A DNA stretch of 64,000 bases from Caenorhabditis elegans (taxonomy: Eukaryota > Nematoda > Chromadorea > Rhabditida > Rhabditidae). The position numbers and the translations under genes were made by a program. The DNA is taken from assembly GCF_000002985.6 (NCBI RefSeq), contig NC_003282.8, positions 11,532,001 to 11,596,000 on the forward strand, read 5' to 3'. Below are positions 25,401 through 37,300 of this stretch, one piece after another (the first letter of the stretch is position 1; each line of letters begins with the position of its first letter). The notes below the pieces were generated by a model that ran no database searches, was not told the DNA's origin, and saw nothing but the letters and a program-made list of their open reading frames with translations.

Positions 25401-26261
25401 TGAGCATTTAGAATGAAATTGTAGTTACATAGGTTTTTTGGTATGCTGAATCCCATTCCAGCATTAGTTTCCCCCAGAAAAGTTCGAAAATGTCTGAAAC
25501 CCCAAAAATTAGGGGGTTTCCCATAGCAGTTGGGCGCACTGTATTATGCAATTTATTAAACTGAGTTTTGAACACTTTTTGGCTGTGAATTAAAAAATTT
25601 CAAAAATGATTCAAAAGGTTTTATATGGTATTTCAAAAATTTAGCACTATTCAGTCACTAACAATAAACTATGAACATAAATTACCTCTTGTATCCATAA
25701 ATTTGAAGATGATTGATGACCGGTTATATCTAAGTTTTGAAGTTTCAGTCGACACTCTTCATTCAATAATTCTCTCAAAAATTTGAAAATGTCAACTTTC
25801 ATATTATCTGCAACATTATTACTCATCTGTTGATATAATAAACTTTCAAAAAACTTACTTTCATCATCTAAAAACCATTCACGGACATTAATCAAATGCC
25901 CTAAAATAAGGGTATCAAGATGTTGCTCTCTGAGCATTCGAAATGTCTTGAAATCTAACAAAGTATAAGTGAAATCAATTTTGGATATTTGAAATTTCAG
26001 ACGTATTTGTTCTGTTGCTCTATGTGTCCAACTCGTCTCGTTTCTTGTTCGATCCTTTGATAAAATATAACTGGAGCTCCGCATTTTTCTGAGATGGCAG
26101 TAAATGACATTACTCGATTTTGCATCAAGAATATAATTCATTTTATTGTACTTTCCTGAAATTTGTATAGTTTATTGAAGAATTAAAATAAAATAAAACA
26201 TACCACGTTCAATATAGTCAGCAACTTTATAGGCAGTCAACTCCAACAAAGAGCTCACCAT
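22491..26261 (-). pseudogene. ZYG-11/ZER-1-family gene interrupted by an in-frame TAA
   Basis: Seven exons (26261-26204, 26155-25686, 25045-24780, 24729-24572, 24518-24248, 23621-23019, 22908-22491) join with consistent phases to 748 codons. Codon 327, at 24492-24490 in exon 5, is TAA. The start MVSSLLELTAYKVADYIERG resembles ZYG-11-family N-termini. Exons 3-4 carry leucine-rich repeats (LHFxxxN/LxxL patterns such as NLCSLDISDANIKNLNGISH); the rest is helical and armadillo-like, as in ZYG-11, near the usual length for the family. ZYG-11 and ZER-1 are substrate receptors of CUL-2 ubiquitin ligases; the family also includes ZEEL-1, the antidote of the peel-1/zeel-1 pair. I found no alternative splice that removes the stop and keeps both sides in frame. 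Product would be 326 residues if read to the TAA. A probable trans-splice acceptor (tatccag) lies 4 bases before the ATG. It could be a pseudogene, an allele-specific nonsense or a structure I misread. Confidence 0.75.
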
Positions 26262-26897
26262 TTTTCTGGATAGAAATTTGGCAGACTGACTGTATAACTG
26301 ACTATAGGGTTCTGCAACGCCTAATGAGAACAACGGAGAGTCATTACACACTATCGACAGGTGTGAACGCTCAAAATTACTTTATTGGCTCTCATCTATT
26401 GTCTCTCATGGGAGGGCGGTTGACACCTGGAAATGTAATTTTCGGTCATTAGACTTTTTGTGGTAATAAGGTTTTTAAATCTCGTTAAAGGTGGTGTAGT
26501 CGAATTTGAGACTGTGCTTAAAAACATTCTCTATGCTCGTACAAGTCGATATGTGAAAGCGAAACATCACAAAAATTTCGCTAAATGAAGTTATGAGCCT
26601 TCAAAGTGCCGAAAAAAATCTCGCCGTCCATCTAATTTGAATTTCGCGCGCAAATGAGCGCCACCTCGTGTGTACTCCTCTCAGACAATCAAATAATTAA
26701 TTTCCTGATTTTCGGCAATTTTAGGCGATTTTTCGTACTTTAATGAGCCTATCCTCGTTTTTTATTGGAAATTAACGTTTAAAGATACAATAAATCGTAT
26801 TTGGTAAAATATTTAACGTAAAACAGTACAAAAAATGGAGTAATAACTGGATAATTCAACAAAATGTGAATTTTGAATGTGAACACGCATAAAATAA
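26262..26897. other. Intergenic stretch between the ZYG-11-like gene and pold-2
   Basis: Holds copy B of the 5'-flank repeat (26350-26476), then a stretch starting ggtggtgtagtcgaatttgag that resembles the ggtggggtaccgaaatttgag stretch at 20445, i.e. a dispersed repeat. A minus-strand AATAAA at about 26761-26766 may serve pold-2. Confidence 0.55.
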
Positions 26898-29832
26898 TTA
26901 GAACTGATGATCAAAGTTTTGCCACTTCAGGGAAAGATCAGATAAGTTGAGAAAGCAGGCGACACGAGTTTTGGAGAATTTGGGCAGGCAAACAACAAGG
27001 CAATTTGATCCATCAATTGGAATATGACGGAACTCGGCGTGAGGTTGATTTCCACAAATGATCACATGCGGTGTGATGTCCATGATCAGAGGATCTCTGA
27101 AAAATAATTGTTTTGAAACATTCTCTGTATAGGTAATAAATGTTCTCTATCAATAGAAAAGTACTGTACTAAATCAATTTTTTAAAACTTAAAACTAGGG
27201 ACCTTAGGGTGTTCGTTTTTCGATTTTTTTTTTAGAAAATCGAAAAACAAAAATTTTTCGATTTTTGGAAAGTCGAAAAATTTCTTTTATCGATTTTTGA
27301 TTTTCACTGAAAAACATCGAAAAATCGAAAAAATGTCACCCTTGACTAGAGTTGGACATTTTTCTGGTTTTTTAATGTTATTTAAAGGAAAAATTGATTT
27401 TATTTGGCTTCTTTTTTGACACCAAAATACCCGAAAAAAATTTATATACTTACAGCAAACCTTATTTTTAGTGGTTTTTGATTAATTTTTCAAAAAGTAT
27501 TTAGGTCTTAGGCTCCAAAAAAATTATATTTCGAAATAAATCCAATATCAACATATTTTTTAGTTTTTTTGGTTCGAAATATTTTTCGAAATTATTCTGT
27601 GCTCCAAAAAATGCACCAAACAAACCTTTCAGCCACTGGGAATGCATCAAGAGTATCTGGACAATTTGGTGCCACATGTTGCCATTTAATGATATTCTCA
27701 ATAGCATCAGCTCCCGTCCATTTCAGGGAAGTACGAAGAAGCTCGCTCACGTTTTCGCCAGACATTGTCATCACACGTAGTCCATTGACTTCAAATTCAT
27801 ATGGATTTGTCACAAGATTCACTTTTTTATCACTCATTCCACAACGTGGAAGACAAACTCTGTGAATAGGTGGCAGTGGCCACATCGATGAGCATGGATC
27901 ACCAACACCAGGAGTCACGTCGACAGTGTTAACAAGAGGTTTTTCAGCAATTGAATTAATAATTTTGTCTACAGTAATTAGTGATGCTGTTGAAGAATGT
28001 TTCTCTGCACGTGAAAGAGTAAGTGTTCGAACGACTGACTGAACATCACAACCATTTGATTTTGTTTCAACCAGTGGACCAATAACTACAAGACGATCAA
28101 TCGGTGGACATTGATTCTCATTTCCAACTTGAACATTCATCCAATCAGCCATAAATTCAAGACCAGAGATTGTGAGTCGCTGAAATCATGATTTTGTAGT
28201 TTCGAGAAAACCATGGAAATATGAATCTTCTGAATGGAACTTATTCCATTTGAAAGAGCATCTTCTAAGAAGACCCCTATAAAAAATTTAGCGGCGGATG
28301 AGCACTTTGAACTGGAAAAGGTCGCTCTGAAAATTTTTCAATGCATTTTTTTTCACAACTTTCGAGGTCCGTAAAATGGCTACAAATGTGAATTTTTGTA
28401 GATTTTTGATGATTTCTAAGATGTTCACGGCCGGTAAACATTCAGATTTTGTTTTTGGGAATGTTTAAAAATTTTTGAAAAAAATCTGAAATTTCGCAAT
28501 GGACATGGATTCAAAAAATCGAAAAAATTCCAAAACAAATTTTGAATGTTTGCCTGCCCCTGAAAATCTTAGAAATCATCAAAAATCTACAAAAATTCAC
28601 ATTTGGAGCCATTCACAGACCTCGAAAGTTGTGGAAAAATGCACTGAACATTTTTCAGGGAGACTTTTTTCCAGATCAAAGTGGTCCTCTGCTGCTAAAT
28701 TTTTGTAGGGGCCTATTTAAAAGATGCTCTTTCAAATGGCATAGATTTCATTCAGAAGTCCGGGATTAAGTGGAAATACTTAGATTAAAATATCCGAGAA
28801 AAGGTGTAATTTGGTTGTTTTTCGATTTAAATTAGACAAAAAAACAGAAAACAAAAGATTATGCGCCTTTAAAGATTACTGTAGTTCCGAACTTCTGTAG
28901 ATTTTCTTCGATTTTTCATCCGTTTCTTTGAAATTTATTGAAAAACATGTGAAAATGTTTTTCAAATTTTGACGAATTAATGAAAAATCTGCAACAACGA
29001 GGAGTTGGGAACTACAGTACTCTTTAAAGGCGCACTCTTTTGTATTAACAAAAATCGGTCGCTTCGAGATCGTGTACCGTAGTTTTGGAGCACAATTTTA
29101 AAGTTGGAATAGTATTCAAGTTACAGAATTAATACTCACATCGTCTTCCAAATCTCCAGTTAGATCGAGTCCACTGACGAAAGCGATAGTCCCGTCGACA
29201 GCCACTTTCTTTGGAACTTTTACAGATGGCCAAACCAAACGATTCACATGAAATACTCCTTCTTTTCCTAATTTTCCAAGAACTCCAACACAACAACCAG
29301 TTGCACACTCATCCATTGAAATATTTCCTTCCAGACGTACTGTCTGTTTATCTGATTCCAATTCGATTCGATCTTCAATGCTTCCAGCGTATCTTTTCAC
29401 TTCGTCTTCTTCGGCATCTTCTTCATAATCATCATAAGCCACTTTATCCTCGTTGAGCAACGATTTCAAAATTGATGGTCTTGCAGCTATTCTCTTTACA
29501 ATAACGCCGACCACGAAGATTTCCTCGTCTTGTTTAGCATCGCTCAATTGTGAATGCGTGAATTTTCCCTTGCCTGAAGATAAAAATTAAGGTTTATTAG
29601 TAATATTATAATTCTAACCAATTTCACGTTCTGCATTTTCCAAAATACGAGGTTTCAGTTCCTTCAAGCGAGCTTCGTAGACTTCAAAGTACTGTCTAGT
29701 GAACGCACCTGAAAGAAAATAACTTTTTAAAGCTTAGAGCAAAATATAAATACCTTTTTTATCTTTTTCAGTGAGAATGTATCGATCTGAGACATTCTTA
29801 TAGTTTAGGATGTTGGACCAAGCGGTTTCCAT
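26898..29832 (-). CDS. pold-2: DNA polymerase delta subunit 2 (small regulatory B subunit)
   Basis: Five exons: 29832-29754, 29708-29619, 29573-29140, 28179-27626 and 27096-26898. They close in frame as 451 residues, close to human POLD2 (469). The N-terminal part reads as an OB fold with a conserved start (GAFTRQYFEVYEARL; later FVVGVIVKRI). The C-terminal half is the catalytically dead phosphoesterase-like domain typical of B subunits, with GLEFMADWMN, RLVVIGPLVE, PGVGDPCSSMWPLPPIH and a final MDITPHVIICGNQ...LVVCLPKFSKTRVACFLNL block. POLD2 holds the catalytic subunit and accessory subunits together in the nucleus for leading and lagging strand synthesis and repair. An acceptor (ttttaag) lies one base before the ATG, so the messenger is probably trans-spliced. 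Intron 3 (28180-29139) contains two fold-back repeats. Name assigned from C. elegans gene order and family. Confidence 0.92.
28225..28762. repeat. Large imperfect inverted repeat (fold-back element) in pold-2 intron 3
   Basis: The segment from about 28227 (ttctgaatg...ccatttgaaagagcatctt) to 28465 is mirrored as reverse complement from about 28520 to 28758 (aagatgctctttcaaatgg...cattcagaa). Internal blocks also match, such as cacatttgtag/ctacaaaaattcacattt and cctcgaaagttgtg/cacaactttcgagg. The two arms of about 240 bases can fold into one long hairpin. Confidence 0.8.
28863..29034. repeat. Second inverted repeat in pold-2 intron 3
   Basis: Starts gcgcctttaaagattactgt and ends with the near reverse complement agtactctttaaaggcgc, with further pairing inward (gtagttccgaact / gttgggaactac). 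It looks like a short palindromic dispersed repeat of the kind common in Caenorhabditis introns. It is next to, but distinct from, the larger fold-back. Confidence 0.75.
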
Positions 29833-30431
29833 TCTTAAAATAAAGAAAAAAATCAATTCAAGAAGGCAAATTTGTCAATGTTGAAATTTCGCGGCAAATT
29901 GCGTTAGAGCGCGTTAACATTACACCGAAGTGAATTTCAAAAATATAATATTCACAAAGTCAACATATTCGATTCTCAAATGTTTAATCAAAAACATTTT
30001 ATTTTCATAAGACACCATCAAATTAAACACATTCGATCCCATTTCAAATCACAATAAATTATATGGACGGGGTAATAGGGGATATTTTACAAAAAAAGGA
30101 ACAATAAATAGAAATCTCTAAAAGTCGCGAGAGCAACTGGAAAAGAATAAATTAGGAATCTGGGAAAAAGCAGATAAAACAAATTCTATTTTTGCACTGA
30201 TAAGGTGCTAGGAAAGCTAATATCTTAATTTTTACAAACCATGCTCCATAATATTAAAAGAAAATAGTACGGCGAGAGGGAAGGAAATGAATGTGTACAA
30301 AGAAACCGGTACAAAATATTAATTCTTCCAACATTTCTAATCACAAGATTTGCTTTGGCGTGATCAAAATAATATGAAGGAAGAACAAAGGGAACAATCA
30401 AGAGAAGCAATTCTATCACAGTATCAACGAC
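29833..30431. other. Spacer between sec-24.1 and pold-2
   Basis: About 600 bases between the sec-24.1 stop and the pold-2 ATG. Nothing coding is seen. A minus-strand AATAAA lies near 29998-30004. The spacing is long for a Caenorhabditis operon, so separate promoters seem likelier. Confidence 0.45.
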
Positions 30432-33400
30432 TTAGGAAATGAGATCGCGGATTTTGCGATGGATATCCACAAGGTAATCAACGTATGACATATTAGCAGG
30501 ACCAGCCTTGTCTTCCACTAAAAATTTCTTCATCCATGGCTCAAGGCCGCTTTTTTCCACGACAACGAACGTTTTTCGCTCTCGGATCCCACGTGGCAAA
30601 AGTTGAATTGCACGACGAAGAGCACGTGAATGACCATTGTCTTTTTCCGGAATTGTTCCCTGAAAAATGTAATTGACTAATTGAACGTAGCAATTGATAA
30701 CTTACACTCTCGGTATCAATTTGATTTGTAGCACCAACACCAAACACGTCTTGAACCCATGTCTGGGGGCATGCAGAGCCAACCCAGACAAACAGAATAA
30801 CACCGTTATCAATAATATAGGCTTTCGAATTTTCCAGGAACTCAGAACTCGCTCTAACAGGTTTTGGAAGATCCTTCATTTCTTCAGTATCATTGATTTG
30901 TAGATCAGAGATTGGCATAACTCTTGGATAAATAAGAGGCATGACATTTTCAGTTCGTAGCCCACGGATCAATTCCATCTGCCACACTTTGTCGTCGACT
31001 GTCATTTCACTTCCTCCACTGATCGCATCATTTTTCAAAATAGAGTTCACATAGAGCGGCATCAATTTCAGAGATTCAGGAAGAATCAGTTGTCCAAGTG
31101 GGGCACCTTCACTACACTTCTCTCGATAGGTCGCTAGGAATTGTGCACAACGAGAAGAAAGTGATTCTCTCATTTCTGAGCTTCCCTTGTCACGATTCAA
31201 TTGAACAGCTTGCTTCAACATGAATGCTGTCAATGCTTCCGGATCAGCAAGTCGGTAAACTTGGTTGTAATCAGCAGTAACTGGAAGGCATAAGTTCAAA
31301 ATTCGCAAACGGCGCTGTCCAGTCATCGACGTATACAGTACAGCGGTTTGAATGAAGGAAGCTGGATCTTTCAGACTATCATCATGTTTGATTTCTGTGA
31401 TGAATGCTTTGCTTTCATCCAATGTAGCCAATTCCAAATCCGTTGAGTTTTCCATGTAAAAGGAGCCAGTAAAAGTGATAGGACGAATTCCTGTAGACGT
31501 TCTTACTCTTGCCATGCAGTCGAATGCAATTTTCTTAGAAACGTGTCGTTCCAACTCATTCAACATGCGAACACCGTCTTTATCGGCCTGAAATAAAAAT
31601 AAAATTAATAAAATTATTGGTTTTTCTTTAAATTTACCGAGAAATACTGAAATTTGAAAATAGATCCTCCCGTAACTGCAGAAAGCTGACCAATTGTGGC
31701 AACATCAATGAAAGCATTTGGGAAGAGGAATAAATCGACAGTAACTCCTGACTTGACACATTGCTCTCCCAACTTCGTGTATGAATCTTCTTGTGGAACC
31801 AGTGCATTCTTTTCTTTATCTGTCCCGAGAAGAGATCGATCATTTTTGGATTTCAGCTTTCCCGGTGCATCATATGTTGGTAGAACAGTTGAAAACAGAA
31901 TCACTTTTCCTGCTCTGTCGGCACACTTCAAAGCGTCAAGACCGGCTTGTACGACGGGTTGAAGAATGGTTTCGGTGGTTTTCGACTGCGAAAAGAGTTT
32001 AGGAATTTCAGCCAATGCGGCACGAAGTCCAGGAAGTGCCTCGTTGTAAGGGAGAAGAAGTCCATCGACCATAGGAACAAATGGCTCTTGAACATCAGCT
32101 AAAAACAGTACATATTTAGACAAATTTTTATAAGTTTATCAAACTTACACATTACGAGCATTTTTGGAGATGCCGACGAAATGTCAAAGAAATGAACCGC
32201 CTGATCGAATGTAGCCAATCCTATACGCATAGACGACTCGAGCTGTCCAGATTCTCTTGGCAAATTTCGAAGTACTTTCTCCAGATTTTGACAAAGAATT
32301 GGAAGCATTCCGTTTGAAATAGCATTGTAGGATACATCAATCATAAATATGAAGGCCGGTTCTTTTGGCGCGATTCCATTCTAAAAATGTCACTTAGAAT
32401 TTTTGAAAATTGCGATTTTTTTAATTACGTACCTTGCAGTATTGTTTTGTAGCTACGAGATCATACGCTCCAAGACAGAGTTCTGGACGCATTTCAATAT
32501 CAGTTCTTCTGCCTGTATGATCGAGATGGGCGAAATAAGCATCTTCGACAGAAGTTCGAGCATGGCAAAATGGACAACGGAAGGAGCGTCCACCATCTTG
32601 GAATTCCATAAACGGACAAATGTATGCCTTACAACGCTGGCAACGAATCGGTCCTTGTGGTCCCAGATCGACGACTGGTGGTTCTTTCTGAAATTGAAAA
32701 TAATTGATTATTCATTTTTGAAAAATTAAAAAAAAAACCTCATATTCAGTCAGAGATGCGAATGGCGAAATGACAACGGCGAGCGGAATCTGCGATGCTT
32801 TCAAAATGTCATTAGTCTGTGGAGCTGTGTAGAGGGTTGATCTCATAAATTTGGGGTTGCAGTTTCCTTGATCTTGAGCGAAAGAATTTGTAGAAACAAG
32901 TGGCGGCAATTCAGCGTTCGGATATCCAGTTGGGAAGATCCCGCTACGAGTCGACGAATCATCATCAATAACTTGAACAGCACTTGGCATCATATTAGGA
33001 TCAAGACGTTGTTGTCGTTGCTGTGGTGGGCCGCCGGGGTATCCACCTTGCATTCCCGGCATACCTGGACCTCCTGAGGGATATCCGCCGGGACCTCCTG
33101 GGCCTGGAGCTCCTGGAGCGAATGATCCTGGCATTCCTGGTCCTCCTGGGCCTGGGGCTCCCGGGGGAAATGATCCCGGCATTCCTGGTCCTCCTTGTCC
33201 TGGAGGGAATGCTCCTGGCATCCCTGGTGCAACTGGAGCTGAGGCTCCCGGAGGAAATGCTCTTGGCATGCCTGGGCCTTGTGGAATATCTGCTGGGCCA
33301 GAGGGATATGATCCTGGAACTTGTGGACCGGGTGGAAACGAGCCCGCTGTGGGTTGTCCTGGTGGAAATCCTCCTGTGCCAGGTGGGATGAACGAATTGG

Positions 33401-34191
33401 GCGCTTGAGGCACTTGTGGAGCACCTGGGTAAGCGCTAGGAGCAGAAGATGGTCCACCTGGGTAGCCTTGAACATTTTGTGAAGTGGGTGCTCCAGCTTG
33501 GAACGAACTTGGAGAGCCGCCTGCCTGTGGAAAACCAGGGATTTGTGGTCGAAGCGGAGTGGGTTGATGGATCTGATGTGGTTGTGGCGGCAGATGAGCT
33601 CCTTGGTTCATTTGCGGAATTCCCGGAGTCGGAGCAGGCGCTTGTTGCATTGCTTGAAGTGGACCTGCAGGTGTGGCACTAGGAGCTAAAATAGAAGTTT
33701 TAGCTTTGCCTCTATAAACACTATTTACCTTGAACACTTTGAGGTACAGCGGCGAACTGTTGAGGAGTTTGCTGTCTCTGTACTTGTTGCAATTGCTGTG
33801 GTGGAGCTCCGGGATATCCTGCTGGCTGGTACGGATCTTAAAATTAAACTTAACGGATTAGCGAAAAAAAAGCAACTCACTTGGGGGTTGTGCTGACGGA
33901 GTTGATCTAGCTCCAATAGACATATTATTCACAGATTGTGCCAAGTGAGACGAATTTCCATTTAAGCCTCCATTTTGATACTGTCCATTTGGTTGCTGAT
34001 GGGGTGGAGGAAATCCACCTGGGACTTGAGCTGGCTTTTGCGGCGCTGCTAAAACAATTGTTGTATTATGCAAATGTTCATATAAACTCACCTGGAGGGG
34101 GAAATCCGTTTGACTGAAACTGCGGCTGTTGGTTAAATTGCTGTTGAGGATATCCGGGCATTTGCCCGTTTGGTGGCGGCTGATATGACAT
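30432..34191 (-). CDS. sec-24.1: COPII coat cargo adaptor SEC-24
   Basis: Nine exons: 34191-34092, 34048-33881, 33836-33729, 33685-32739, 32687-32433, 32380-32149, 32098-31638, 31587-30706 and 30659-30432. They close in frame as 1126 residues. Residues 1 to about 400 are Pro/Gly/Gln-rich, with a degenerate repeated block (GMPGSFPPGAPGPGG and variants). A zinc finger has Cys457, Cys460, Cys479 and Cys482 (CQRC...CPFC). The trunk domain starts near 527 (APKEPAFIFMIDVS). Beta-sandwich and helical domains follow (GIRPITFTGSFY; SLSSRCAQFLATYREKC), then the C-terminal gelsolin-like fold (ENSKAYIIDNGVILFVWVG). SEC24 pairs with SEC23 and binds export signals of cargo during vesicle budding at ER exit sites. 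A splice acceptor (gttccag) one base before the ATG marks trans-splicing. Member .1 is assigned from gene order. Confidence 0.93.
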
Positions 34192-34368
34192 CCTGGAACA
34201 AGTATAAAGATTATTTTATATTTTTCAAAATAAAAAAGCTAGAAATCGAGCTAGAAATTAATTAAATCCCGAAAAGAACGTTGATTTTGCTGTAAAGTTC
34301 CATGTCACAGCGCGATCCACCGTGTACGCAAACGTCGCGGTGGGCAAATCGCTGCGAGACCCAGCGTG

Positions 34369-34378
34369 CTGCGTCTCT
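34369..34378. promoter_or_regulatory. CTGCGTCTCT motif upstream of sec-24.1
   Basis: Lies about 180 bases before the sec-24.1 ATG in a GC-rich patch (34311-34390) within AT-rich DNA. The same word occurs before the four-module gene (52950) and the right-edge gene (62050). Confidence 0.4.
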
Positions 34379-37300
34379 TCAGGCAACAGCTGTCTCTCTT
34401 CATTTCGGCACTTTTTGAATTTTAATTTTTTGTTTTGTTGTTTTTTTTTCTTTTTTCTTTGTTTCCGTAAATGGAAATGTTGATAATTATTTAGATTACA
34501 CCTAGGCGATTAAAAATTACTATTTGAATCAGGATTCTGTAGGTTTTGAATAGAATATTACCCGCTAGTACTGCTTGTTCAGTTTAATTCGGGAAATCCT
34601 TCTAAACTCCAACTAGATGTGATAATAGACCTTATTAATAATATCGATGCACGTTTTTGTGTGCTCAAAATTACAAAAATTTGGCTAAACACATTTATAT
34701 TCAAAGTAAGGTTTCAAAAAAAAAAAATTTCCTCACGATATTCATTAATGAGGTTCTTATTATTTATGCTAATTGTGGTATAGATCGCCAGCTGTTTCTC
34801 AATCCCTTTCTCGTTTTCCGTATTTCGTATTCAAACCGCACCGCCCTTCTCTGTTTTTCTGGATCTCACCGTCCATTACTGGCAACAATAGGAAAGAGTT
34901 TTCTTTTATTCTGACCTCTTCCCTCCCTATTCAGTATGTTTGTACAGTTTCCATTTACATTAGTCACTCGCTCACTTTTTGACTTTTTTTTTGCAATCTT
35001 TCGGCCCACTCAAACCCTCAAGAAAATGTATCAGTTTCAACTTTGTTCCTATAAATATTGATATCAGGGTGTCTACACGTTTCACTGTTTTTTTGTATCC
35101 CGGAACATTAGTAACACAAATGACCCGATTCCAATGGCAATTAGGCGCTTCGAATCCTTTCACCGTCTGCCACTTATGGTCTCAAGGTTAAGTTATTATT
35201 GTTACTGTCAGGTACTACCCATCGGATAAAAAGACGATTGAACATCCCTCACGAATGTTTAATTTCGAACTCTATTGAATATACTTGTAAGAAATATTAT
35301 TTTGTGCTTATAGTTTTTTCAAAAAATGCTTTTAAGCTTCAGTTTGACAAATAAATTCGGCTTCGTTAGCTGAATTTCCCTTGCCCTTTCACTTTTGATC
35401 AATTAGTGCAGAACGACGGATGGTTTAAATTTTACGATTCCCTAAAGACTTCATTTCCCAGGCACGATGCTAAAATAATGTAATTGTGTATCAGAAGCGA
35501 AGTGAAATCGGTAGAGAACACTTGCGTCAGGTGTCACATATCCTTTTTTGGTCCTTTTCCTTCGTTCTATTCACGTCCATTAGGTATTTATTACTTTATT
35601 AGAGCTTGTTATGACGAATGAGCCGCGGATAAACAATGCATGTTCTTTTACTTCTTTTGAGTGTGTGCCGCCCGCATCCGCCGCTCAACACATCCATTAT
35701 GATGCTAATAAGTTTTATCCTTATTTTGTCGGTCATGAATTATACAAATCCGCATTTATTTTACTTACCCGATTTTTAATGACAATTTTGAGTTATGAAC
35801 TTGAAAGCATTGAAATTATTTTGATCAATTTGTGGGTTTTATTTATTATTTAAATTTCAAACCCAGTATCGTTATACTGAATACGACTCGTAAAATATCA
35901 TAGCATTTTTCTAATTTTTAAAATAGGTTTTTTAATCAGAGAATTTTATTGACCTAGTTTCGACATTTCCGGCTGAATTAATTGAGTTTTTGTTTTATAA
36001 ATTGAAGCACAATTTATCAGTTTTTTCGCAATATTTAGAAATATTCTATTCATTTTTACTGATATATTCAGTAAATCGAGACAACACTGCTCTCAAGTTT
36101 CTCGATATTTTACAGTGACACATGGAGTTAAAGTATAAAATACTGTAGGATCAGATGTAATCGCATCATCATGAAATCCGCTTTTGAATCCCTTAGCCTC
36201 TTCAGAAGGACACTCGAAACTAATTTGGTTTTGACCCGATTCACATCGTTCTTTTATTCGTTTACTATTACTATTAGAATACCGTCCATCATCCGCTCCC
36301 TACATGTTTTCATATTGTCTCCTTCGACATTTATAATGTTTTTATTCATATGTTTTCAGTCTATTCTTTCTTTCTTTCTTTATTTCAACCTGTATTAAAG
36401 AGCATCCACGTCATCGTCTCCCCCTTTCTCTGCGTTTCCACTACTTGACCTAGTCTCTCGATTATCGCTGACAATCTCGAATTTCATCACAACATCTTCT
36501 CTTCTTCGACGCTCACCAGTTGTGGCTAGTCGATAGGCACCGGATCTCCATGTCCTTCTGCCGGTCACGCTTGACTTCTCAGCCCTCCACCATGTTCATG
36601 GATTCAGTGATGGGAATTGGAATAGCTTCATAGATTTTCTTTCCGGACCGGTCTTTTTTGGAGATTCTTCTTCATTCGGGAAGAACATGTGTCTAACCAC
36701 CTACGTCTCTCTAGTCTTGACCGCTCTATCGCTCCAATCCGTGTTTACAGACCTTGGAAAGGCTCGGCGGAGCGCGCACGCACCTCTAGTCGTCGAATGC
36801 GCTTGTTAATTACGGCAAACATACGTTTCACACTTTATTTTTCTCTTTCTCGACGCACATTTCGAATTTCTATATGGTATTGCAAAATGCAAATAAATAT
36901 ATAGACTGTACTGTATTGCCTATCTCGCATTTTTCATGTTCTTTTCGTTTCCCATAAGAGTACATTAGCCGTGTAAGGAGGATTAGTGTAGGGATATTAC
37001 GACGGCCACTACGAGAAGGTGCCAATTGGAACCTTGTTCTTCCCAAGTGGACGAGACAATGAGACCGATGAACGTCATCATTACATAACATTCTTATTCC
37101 TTCTTCATTGGAATACACTTTCTTTAATTTTAAATATTTATGTACTCATGAGACTATATAATCCATTCTGAGCTTATTAATTCTAAAATTTTTATATAAA
37201 AAATATTCCCAGTGCGCTATTCATTTCTTTATGTTGTCAGAAAAAAGTTATTCTTGTCTCTTGTGTCCGGCAGTGTCCGGCAGCGCCCTTGTTTGTCGGA

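Noticed and set aside
27220..27345. cgaaaaatcg-rich stretch in pold-2 intron 4 as a separate element
   Set aside because: It is self-complementary, but is low-complexity gattttt/aaaaatc sequence common in these introns; no defined ends could be set.
33023..33391. Plus-strand frame inside the sec-24.1 Pro/Gly exon
   Set aside because: Antisense to repeated Pro/Gly codons, which rarely produce stops on the opposite strand.
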